Below, piece by piece: positions 1 through 6,700 of a stretch of DNA of 7,107 bases (positions within the stretch are counted from its first letter, which is position 1; each line of letters opens with the position of its first letter). The DNA is from Chthoniobacterales bacterium. Its GTDB lineage: Bacteria; Verrucomicrobiota; Verrucomicrobiia; Chthoniobacterales; UBA10450. Made by a program: the position numbers and the translations under genes. The stretch is from the NCBI GenBank assembly GCA_013695925.1, contig JACCZO010000199.1, forward strand, positions 1-7,107. Reading direction: 5' to 3'. A model generated the notes under the pieces. It saw nothing but the letters and a program-made list of their open reading frames with translations, ran no database searches and was not told where the DNA came from.

Positions 1-602
1 ACGTGAATGAAATGGGCATCACCAGTCCGCTATTCCTCGACGAAAATACTTCCAGCGGCAATTTTGTCGGCTTCGGGTCGGGTTACGATCCGCTCCCAGA
101 GCCCGATAACGATGGGATAGATGTCGAGGCCTTCGCCCTCTTTATACGTTCGACAAAGGCACCTTCGCGAGGGGCGATTACGGATGACGTGCGTCTCGGT
201 CAAAAGCAATTCGACGCGATCGGCTGCGCTGTTTGTCACGTCTCGCCTATTGTTACGGCAGCCCCCGGCACACTAATCAACGCTGGAGCGCTCACTGTCC
301 CCTACGCTCTCGGGAACAAAATCCTTCGACCATTCAGCGACTTCCTATTACACGATATCGGAACCGGTGATGGGATACCGATCCAGCCCACGCCGGAATT
401 CGCCGAGACTGCGAACAAGATGCGGACTGCGCCACTCTGGGGCCTTCGGACGCGCAACCGGCTCATGCACGACGGTCTCTCGTTTACCAAGAACGACGCG
501 ATTCAGCGTCATGCTGGACAAGCCGCGGCGGTGAGAGACGCGTTCAACGCGCTGGATGACACCGGGAAAGCGCAGCTCATGAGCTTTCTCGAGTCGCTCT
601 AG
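1..602 (+). CDS. Di-haem c-type oxidoreductase (DUF1111/DHOR family), C-terminal part
   Basis: The reading frame is open to the left edge, so the protein starts outside the window; the GTG at 3 is probably an internal valine. About 199 residues are visible. A haem c attachment motif CAVCH lies at visible residues 75-79. After it come segments typical of the DUF1111 family (distant relatives of bacterial di-haem cytochrome c peroxidases): SDFLLHDIGTG, KMRTAPLWGLRTR, LMHDG and a C-terminal helix ending FLESL. Family members are exported, bind two haems and act as periplasmic or surface redox enzymes; the substrate here is unknown. The first haem site would lie upstream. The gene converges on thrC with only 6 bp between the stop codons, so no separate terminator fits. 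By hand count GC is about 54% in bases 1-120 against about 63% in 5101-5220, a weak sign of a different origin. Confidence 0.88.
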   Translation, partial: VNEMGITSPLFLDENTSSGNFVGFGSGYDPLPEPDNDGIDVEAFALFIRSTKAPSRGAITDDVRLGQKQFDAIGCAVCHVSPIVTAAPGTLINAGALTVPYALGNKILRPFSDFLLHDIGTGDGIPIQPTPEFAETANKMRTAPLWGLRTRNRLMHDGLSFTKNDAIQRHAGQAAAVRDAFNALDDTGKAQLMSFLESL

Positions 603-608
603 GTCTTC

Positions 609-1709
609 TCAGGCGGAGTTAATCGCGCGCCAGACTTCCGCCTCGTTAGGCGCAACGGATTGTGGTCTATCAGCGGCTGACCGAATTGCTTCGGGATCTT
701 TCAAGCCGTGTCCAGTCACGGTGCAGACAATCTGGCAGCCATCTGGGATCGAGGACGCACCGAAGCGAGATTCCGTTATTCCTTGGCCTGCGCGCAGCAG
801 GCCGGCGATCGGCGCCGCACTCGCCGGTTCGACGAAGATGCCTTCCGCGCTGGCCAGCCAGCTTTGCGCCGCGAGAATTTCCTCGTCGCTCACGATGTCG
901 ATCAAGCCCTTCGATTCCTGCACCGCGCGCGTGGCCTGCGCCCAGCCCGCGGGGTTTCCAATCCGAATCGCGGTCGCGATCGTTTCCGGCCGGGCCACCA
1001 CTTCGCCATGAAAGATCGGCGCCGCCCCCGCCGCCTGGAAACCGATCATCCGCGTCCGCACGGAGGCTTTCCCGGCGGCGCCATATTCCTCATAGCCCTG
1101 CCAGTAGGCTGTGATGTTGCCCGCGTTGCCGACCGGCAGCAGATGCAACTCCGGCGCGTCCCCGAGCTCATCCACGATCTCAAACGCGGCCGTCTTTTGT
1201 CCCGCGATGCGATCGGGATTGATCGAGTTGACGATCGCAAACTCCTCCCCTGCCCCGAGCGCCCTCACGATCTCGAGCGCCTGATCGAAATTTCCTTCGA
1301 TCGCCACGATTCGCGCTCCATACGCGATCGCTTGCACCAGTTTCCCGCTCGCGATCTTGCCCGCTGGAAGCACGACCGCGCAGCGCATCCCGGCTCGCGC
1401 CGCGTAGGCCGCCGCGGAGGCCGAGGTGTTCCCCGTCGAGGCGCAAATCAGGGTCCCCGCCCCGCGCTCCAGCGCCTTCGATACCGCCACCGTCATTCCG
1501 CGATCCTTGAACGATCCGGTCGGGTTCAACCCCTCATATTTCACGAAGACCTCGCAGCCGCGCCCAACCGCCGCGCTCAGGCGCGGCGAATGCAGGAGCG
1601 GCGTTCCGCCCTCGCCTAACGACACCACCGGAGTCGTGGCCGAGACCGGGAGATACTCCCGGTAGCGCGCGATCACACCCGCCTGGCCTGCCCTGTTTTC
1701 ATCCTTCAT
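609..1709 (-). CDS. thrC: Threonine synthase
   Basis: Pyridoxal-phosphate enzyme converting O-phospho-L-homoserine to L-threonine and phosphate, the last step of threonine synthesis in the cytoplasm. With the ATG at 1709 the product has 366 residues, normal for the short (Bacillus/Thermus-like) class. Visible motifs are YREYLPV near the N-terminus, LGEGGTPLL, the PLP-lysine segment NPTGSFKDRG (K68), ASTGNTSASAAAYAARAG, the phosphate-binding loop PVGNAGNITAYWQGYEEYG and the C-terminal TGHGLKDPE. All are typical of threonine synthase rather than threonine dehydratase. The start is uncertain. In-frame ATGs at 1772 and 1733 give longer forms, but their extra residues (NEGRGRGGMGKDEGG) look like translated repeat. 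A GTG at 1676 would start just before the conserved IARYREYLPV. GGAAGG touches the ATG at 1709, too close for an ideal ribosome site. No thrA or thrB is adjacent. The gene follows the Sel1 gene on the same strand after 171 bp. Confidence 0.95.
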   Translation of the reverse strand: MKDENRAGQAGVIARYREYLPVSATTPVVSLGEGGTPLLHSPRLSAAVGRGCEVFVKYEGLNPTGSFKDRGMTVAVSKALERGAGTLICASTGNTSASAAAYAARAGMRCAVVLPAGKIASGKLVQAIAYGARIVAIEGNFDQALEIVRALGAGEEFAIVNSINPDRIAGQKTAAFEIVDELGDAPELHLLPVGNAGNITAYWQGYEEYGAAGKASVRTRMIGFQAAGAAPIFHGEVVARPETIATAIRIGNPAGWAQATRAVQESKGLIDIVSDEEILAAQSWLASAEGIFVEPASAAPIAGLLRAGQGITESRFGASSIPDGCQIVCTVTGHGLKDPEAIRSAADRPQSVAPNEAEVWRAINSA

Positions 1710-1740
1710 CCTTCCGCCTTCATCCTTCCCCATCCCTCCC
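1700..1740 (-). repeat. Purine-rich GGAAGGATGAAGG repeat at the 5' end of thrC
   Basis: On the minus strand this stretch is almost all purine apart from isolated T in ATG and one C. It carries GGAAGGATGAAGG twice in tandem with imperfect flanks. It contains four ATG triplets (1733, 1723, 1709, 1702) in three phases, two of them in the thrC frame. It either supplies the real start codon and an SD-like GGAAGG, or is a small repeat that landed in the leader. The remaining leader up to the Sel1 stop at 1881 shows no clear promoter or terminator. Confidence 0.6.
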
Positions 1741-1880
1741 CTGCCCCGCCCTTCGTTTTGTTTGTTAGTCATGATCGCATCCGCTCGCGAAGACGAGCAG
1801 CCCTTCCCAGCGTGGCTCTGGTTATCAATGTGGCACTCCTTTTTCTTCGTGCTGCGAGGTGATCGCATGAAGTGGTTCGC

Positions 1881-2774
1881 TCAGGGAGATGCCGACGGGC
1901 GCGACTGGAATTCGCGCGCCCGCTTATCTCCCTCCGCGATCTGCGCGGGCGTCAATTCTTTTTGCAGTGCGTCGCCGAGAACCCTGGCTTTCTCATGGCC
2001 TTGCCTCGTGGCCAGCAGCGACCACTTATAGGCTTCGGCTGGGTCCTTCGCGACGCCTTGACCCCGATCATAGCAGAGGCCGAGATGATATTGCCCTTTG
2101 GCGTAATTTTGCTCTGCCGCCTTGCGATACCAGGTCGCCGCCTGCGCCTCGTCCTTGGCCATTCCGACACCCATGGCCGAGCAATCGCCTAACGTATCCT
2201 GCGCCCCCGCCAGATTCTGCTCGGCCGCCTTCCGAAACCATTTGACCGCCTCGACGTGGTCCTGTTTCACACCTTCGCCGGTGGCGTAACAGAGTCCCAG
2301 GTTGAACTGGCCAAGAGCGTAATTTTGTTTAGCCGCTTTGCGATACCATTTCACCGCGTCGACCGCATCCCGTGGGACGCCGGTGCCACGATCATAGGAG
2401 TGGCCCAGATTGGATTGCGCCCGCGCCAGGTTCTGGTCGGCGGCTTTGCGAAACCACTTCGCCGCCTCGGCATGATCTTGCGCCACGCCTTCGCCAAGGT
2501 TGTAACACACGCCCAGATTATCCTGCGCCTTGGCCAGACCTTGCTCGGCGGCTTTGCGATACCACTTCGCCGCCTCGACCAAATCCCGAGGCACGCCTTC
2601 GCCTTTGTCGTAGCGACGTCCGAGCTGGAACTGAGATTCGGCGTCACCGCTTTCCGCCTTTGCTTTGATCTCTGCGAACGTCATTGATGAGGTGTCAGTC
2701 TTTTCCGCAAACGTCGGCGCGACCCCGAGACCACAGAGCAACAGAAGCAGCCACGCCAACCGACTTGATTTCAT
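1881..2774 (-). CDS. Secreted protein with six Sel1-like repeats
   Basis: The product has 297 residues. Residues 1-23 form a signal peptide: charged MKSSR, a Leu-rich core, and likely cleavage after TFA before EK. A short linker leads to six consecutive Sel1-like (TPR-related) repeats of exactly 36 residues each at 44-79, 80-115, 116-151, 152-187, 188-223 and 224-259. The pattern is A-x-x-Q-x-x-LG-x-x-Y-x-x-G-x-GV-x-x-D-x-x-EA-x-KW-(Y/F)RKAAEQ. Repeat 5 is degenerate (CSAMGVGMAKDEAQAATW, losing the Tyr) and repeat 6 ends in a capping variant (YKWSLLATRQG). A charged tail, from about KELTPAQIAEGDKRAREF, follows. Sel1 arrays form curved helical scaffolds for protein-protein contact; the partner cannot be read from sequence. 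There is no enzymatic domain or lipobox. The ATG at 2774 has only a weak CGCAGG before it. It is divergent from the gene at 2861 and may be cotranscribed with thrC. Confidence 0.9.
   Translation of the reverse strand: MKSSRLAWLLLLLCGLGVAPTFAEKTDTSSMTFAEIKAKAESGDAESQFQLGRRYDKGEGVPRDLVEAAKWYRKAAEQGLAKAQDNLGVCYNLGEGVAQDHAEAAKWFRKAADQNLARAQSNLGHSYDRGTGVPRDAVDAVKWYRKAAKQNYALGQFNLGLCYATGEGVKQDHVEAVKWFRKAAEQNLAGAQDTLGDCSAMGVGMAKDEAQAATWYRKAAEQNYAKGQYHLGLCYDRGQGVAKDPAEAYKWSLLATRQGHEKARVLGDALQKELTPAQIAEGDKRAREFQSRPSASP
1998..2645 (-). repeat. Six tandem 108-bp units encoding the Sel1 repeats
   Basis: The six protein repeats correspond to six in-frame 108-bp DNA units without indels. Strings such as GCGGCTTTGCGA (seen on the plus strand) recur at the same phase in most units. 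The even length and retained DNA similarity suggest growth by unequal recombination, so copy number may vary between strains. Confidence 0.85.
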
Positions 2775-2860
2775 CCTGCGAGCTTAATTGAGTCGAACCG
2801 AAGCTGTCGATGCAGACGTTCCGACTCTTGCGGGCGGATGATTTCTCTTTATGCAAATGG
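2775..2860. promoter_or_regulatory. Divergent intergenic region between the Sel1 gene and the LolA-like gene
   Basis: The two genes point away from each other with 86 bp between the chosen start codons, so promoters for both should lie here or just inside the genes. It has AT-rich stretches (CTTAATTGAG near 2783, TTTCTCTTTATGCAAATGG before 2861) that could hold -10 elements, but I could not find a convincing -35/-10 pair with normal spacing. Neither start has a clear Shine-Dalgarno sequence. The inference rests on gene layout only. Confidence 0.35.
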
Positions 2861-3631
2861 ATGAACTTTCTTCGCCTTGGCCTGCTCGTGGCCGCCTTGC
2901 TTCTCTCGCTCGCGCAGCCGGCTCCCGCCCAACTCGAGCGCGCCCTCGGGGCGCATGGTGGCCTCGCAAAATGGCGCAGCTTTGCCGGGGTGGAGTACGA
3001 TCTCACTTGGAAATCGGCCAAGCGCACCTTGGCCGATCATCAGCTTTTTGACCTGCACAGCCGGGCCGGATTGATCACGAGCGAGAAATACACGCTGGGA
3101 ACGAGTGGCGGCAAGGTCTGGATCAAGCCGGGACTCGATGCGCTCGCAGGCACGCCGCCGCGATTTTACATGACGACGCCGTTTTACTTTTTCGGCATGC
3201 CGTTTGTTTTTGCCGATGCCGGGGCGAAGGAGGAGTCGTTAGGCAAGAAGACCTTCCGGGGACAGGAGTACGACGTGGTGAAGATCACGTATGCGAAGGG
3301 CACGGGCGACTCACCGGATGATTTCTACGTCGCCTATATCGATCCGGCGACGGCGCACCTGAAATTGGTCTATTACATCGTGACCTATCCAGCGATCCGC
3401 AAAGACCGGCCGGTCGCAGAGCTCGAGCCGCACGCGATCGTGTTTGAGGAATGGCAAACCGTCGACGGCCTCCTCGTCCCGAAGGTCGCGCCGTTTTACA
3501 ATTGGACCGGGAGCGACATCGAAGGCGAGCCGCTCGGCCGGCTGGAATTTTCTGCGGTTAAATTCACGACCGAGGCGCCCGCGCCCGCGAAATTCCAGAA
3601 GCCAGCCGACGCGGTCGAGGCGCCGTTGTAG
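2861..3631 (+). CDS. Exported protein of unknown function, possibly LolA-like fold
   Basis: I do not recognise a named family with certainty. From the ATG at 2861 the product has 256 residues. It begins with a clean signal peptide (MNFLRLGLLVAALLLSLAQPAPA, cleavage before QLERAL), which is why this start is preferred over the in-frame ATG at 2810 that would add 17 residues before it. The mature part opens with ERALGAHGGLAKWRSFAGVEYDLTW, then alternates short beta-type segments: an FYMTTPFYFFGMPFVFAD block, then LGKKTFRGQEYDVVKITYAKGTGDSPDDFYVAYIDPATAHLKLVYYIVTY, and DGLLVPKVAPFYNW. The opening AHGG followed by W, and the many strands with a D-x-Y-x-x-Y-I-D-P turn, resemble periplasmic proteins of the LolA/LppX type that hold lipid in a half-barrel. 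That is an analogy, not an identification. There are no cysteines in the mature part and no membrane segment after the signal. The stop codon lies inside a REP-like half-site. Confidence 0.82.
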   Translation: MNFLRLGLLVAALLLSLAQPAPAQLERALGAHGGLAKWRSFAGVEYDLTWKSAKRTLADHQLFDLHSRAGLITSEKYTLGTSGGKVWIKPGLDALAGTPPRFYMTTPFYFFGMPFVFADAGAKEESLGKKTFRGQEYDVVKITYAKGTGDSPDDFYVAYIDPATAHLKLVYYIVTYPAIRKDRPVAELEPHAIVFEEWQTVDGLLVPKVAPFYNWTGSDIEGEPLGRLEFSAVKFTTEAPAPAKFQKPADAVEAPL

Positions 3632-3639
3632 CCGGAGGC
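3624..3639 (+). repeat. Degenerate REP-like half-site containing a stop codon
   Basis: CGTTGTAGCCGGAGGC here matches CGTTGCAGCCGGGGGC at 5700-5715 in 14 of 16 positions. The latter begins the REP-like pair inside the dehydrogenase gene. The TAG of its GTAG leader is the stop codon of the upstream gene. No 3' half of the hairpin is present; the sequence runs straight into the GTTGAGA repeats. Confidence 0.5.
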
Positions 3640-3725
3640 AGTTGAGAGTTGAGAGTGAAGAGTTGAGAGTGCGGAGCGACGCGAAATCGTTCGCTCTCTC
3701 AACTCTCAACTAACGACTCTCAACT
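3640..3725. repeat. Inverted GTTGAGAGTTGAGAG repeats between two plus-strand genes
   Basis: The left side carries three AGTTGAGAGT-type units (3640-3670) and the right side carries their complement (3694-3725, CTCTCAACTCTCAACT and a further CTCTCAACT). 3640-3657 can pair with 3694-3711 at 16 of 18 positions. Alternatively 3660-3669 pairs perfectly with 3696-3705, extended by AGCGA/TCGCT (3675-3679 with 3691-3695). The two hairpins exclude each other. The last unit ends only about 8 bp before the ATG at 3733, so the structure lies in the leader of the dehydrogenase gene, where no Shine-Dalgarno sequence is visible. No T-run follows, so it is not a standard terminator. Confidence 0.75.
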
Positions 3726-3732
3726 TCTTCCG

Positions 3733-6700
3733 ATGGCTCTGAGCAAAAAAGACAAACTTCGGCTTCTCACGATCCTGCTTGAGAGCCGCCACGGCGATCT
3801 CCGCGAACAGAATCTCAACCGCCAGGGCAAAGGCCACTTCCACGTTTCCGGCATGGGCCATGAAGCGCTCGCTGCGCTCTCCTTTACGAGCGATCCGGGC
3901 GATTATGTCTGCGGATATTATCGCGACCGCGCGCTCGTCCTCGGGCGCGGAGTCACGTCCGCGGAGCTGGCGCTGGATTATTTCGCGAAGCGCAAAGGGC
4001 AAAGCCACGGCCGGCAAATGCCGTCGCATTACAGCTATGCCGAGCGCCACATCTGGAGCGTGCCGACTCCGACCGGCGCGCAACTTCTCCCCGCTTGTGG
4101 AATCGCCTGGGGGATCAAGCTCGATGGGAAACCAAACTTCGTCATCGCCACGATCGGCGACGCCGCGACCCGCCAGGGCGATTTTTTCGAGGCGGTTTGT
4201 TTTGCAAAAGAAAGACAACTGCCGGTCCTCTTCGTCGTAGAAGATAACGGCTACGGGATCAGCAGCCCGACCCGCAAAATCAATCCGCTCGCGATCGATG
4301 TCCTCCAGCCTAACGATTGGCGCCAGCTCGATGGCTCCGACGTGATGGCGGTGTACGAAGCCGGCCAGGAAGCGAGCGCCCATCTCCGCGCAGGCAAAGG
4401 GCCGGTCTTTTTCTGGGTGACAATGGAGCGGCTTTCCAGCCACACCAGTTCGGACGATCACAAACTCTATCGCACCGCGGAGGAGATCGAGAAACTCGCG
4501 GAAGGCGATCCCCTGACGAAATACAAAGGGCAGTTGATCGCCGAGGGGGTGATCACGGCGGGCGATTACGCGCAGCTCGACCAGGAAATCAAAGAGCGAA
4601 TTCGCCAGGAATTTCTCGCCGCCGAAAAGGAGGAAGATCCGAGCGCGGACGAACTCCGCCTCCAGGTCACCGGTCCGCTGGCGGAGTTGGACGACGAAGT
4701 GTTGCCGCCGGGGAAATATCGCATCGGCGACGTCGTCAACGTCACCCTGCGCGCCGGCCTGGCGAAAGATCCGGGCCGCATCATTTTCGGTGAAGACGTG
4801 GAAGACCCAAAGGGCGGCGTCTTCCGGCTCACCCAAAAACTATCGACCGAATTCCCAGAGCAGGTTTTTAATTCTCCCCTCGCCGAGTCGACCATTATTG
4901 GCGTGGCCTGCGGTCTCGCTTCCTACGGCAAGCGGCCGGTCTTCGAGCTGCAGTTCATCGACTTCATTGGGCCAGGCTGGAATCAGGTCGTGACCAATCT
5001 TTGCAACTTGCGCTGGCGTTCTTTCGGCACCTGGACCTGCCCGCTCGTCATCTACGCGCCCTATGGCGCGTATCTTCCCGGCGGCAGCCTCTGGCACAGC
5101 CAGGCGAACGAGGCTCCCCTCGCCCACTATCCGGGCATCAACATCGCCATCCCGAGCAATCCGGAAGACGCGGCCGGTCTCCTTTGGACCGCGATGCACT
5201 GCGAAGACCCCACTTTCATCCTCATCCCGAAACATCTTCTTTGGGCCGAACATGAATCGGCCAAACCGGTCCGCGCGGTGTCGTTAGGCAAAGCGCGTCT
5301 CCATAAGCCTGGCTCCGATGTCACGGTGGTGGCGTGGGGTAACACGATGGAGAAGTCGATCGAGGCCCTCGCCAAGCTCGGCGAGACGACGAGCGTCGAA
5401 CTGATCGACCTGCGCTCGATCGCGCCGTGGGACCGCGAGATGATCGAGGGATCGGTGCGGAAAACCGGCCGTCTCGTCGTCGTTCAGGAAGACACTGAGA
5501 ATTGCAGCGTCGGTCAGATGATTATCTCGCACGTCACCGGACAAGCGGAACTCTGGGAAACGATGATCAGTCCTCCCGTTCTCGTCAGCAAAGGGAACGT
5601 CATGATCGGCTACAACCCGATCTACGAATACGCCGCCCTGCCTGATGTCGAACGCATCGTTAGGGCGATCGAGCGTTCGGTCTCCACGCGCGGTGAGCGC
5701 GTTGCAGCCGGGGGCGCTGACCCCGGCCGGGCAAAACTCAGCGCGGAGAAACCGGATGTCTCGCCGCCGGGGACAGCGTCCCCGGCTACAGGCGGAAGCA
5801 CGCGCAAGATCGTTGTTCCGATCATGGGCGAAGGCATTCGCTCGGCCAAGGTCGTCGCTTTACTCAAGAAACCCGGCGAGCGAATCGAGCTCGACGATTC
5901 CCTTTGCGAAGTCGAGACCGACAAGGCGGTTTACCCGATCGAATCATCCTTCGCCGGCACCATGGGCGAATGGAAAACCGCGGTCGATGAAACGGTCGAG
6001 ATTGGTCAGGAACTCGGGACCATTCTGACCGAGAGCGAAGGCGACGACCTCGCCGAACAACTGGAAGCCGCCGCAGAACTTTCCGCCGAGACAGAGCCCG
6101 CCAGCGCCGCTCCGGCTGCGCCAGTCAAGCGCGAGACTTTGCGCGAGCCGGCGCTTTCCGCGACCATCACCCGCAAACTGGGGCGCGTTGTTCCGGCCAA
6201 TCTCCAGATCGATGCCCGCTGGGACGCCATCCGCGAGGCACGCGCTGCGGCGAAAAAACGCGACGGCAAGAATGCGCCGTCGCCTTCCGTCATGGTGGCG
6301 TGGGCAGTTGTGCGAGCGATGGAAAATCATCCCGCCTTTCGTTCTCTCATGCTGGATGACGATCGCATTGTCGAAAGCGACGATTTCGATCTCGGAATGG
6401 CCGTGGCGATGGAAGGCGACCGCCTGGCCACGGCGGTCATCACGAAAGCGAACAAGCTGGCCTGGCCGGAGTTCGTGCAGCGGTACAACGAGACGATCGA
6501 GGCCACGCGCGGCGGGCGGGTCGATGCGATGAATGCGCCGCTGGTCATCAGCAGCCTGGGCGCCTTCGGAGTAAAGGCCGCGGCGCCGATTGTGGTGCCG
6601 CCCTCGGTTGGTACGCTCTTCGTCGGGTCCGCTCATCACGAGCTTTCGCCTAACGGAAAGAAAGCGCAGAGCGTGGAAGTGATCACGCTTTCACTCACCT

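Noticed and set aside
708..1619. A 303-codon plus-strand frame across thrC.
   Set aside because: It is Arg/Pro-rich shadow sequence opposite clear threonine synthase motifs.
1998..2645. Regular repeats that could be taken for a CRISPR-like array.
   Set aside because: The 108-bp units are in one continuous reading frame and encode Sel1 repeats; there are no short identical repeats with unique spacers.
2810..2860. A longer N-terminus for the exported protein starting at 2810.
   Set aside because: It would put 17 charged or mixed residues before a textbook signal peptide that begins at the ATG at 2861.
3706..4836. A 376-codon open frame on the minus strand opposite the dehydrogenase gene.
   Set aside because: It mirrors the GC-rich third-position pattern of the plus-strand gene, has no recognisable domain and lies wholly against strong E1 motifs.
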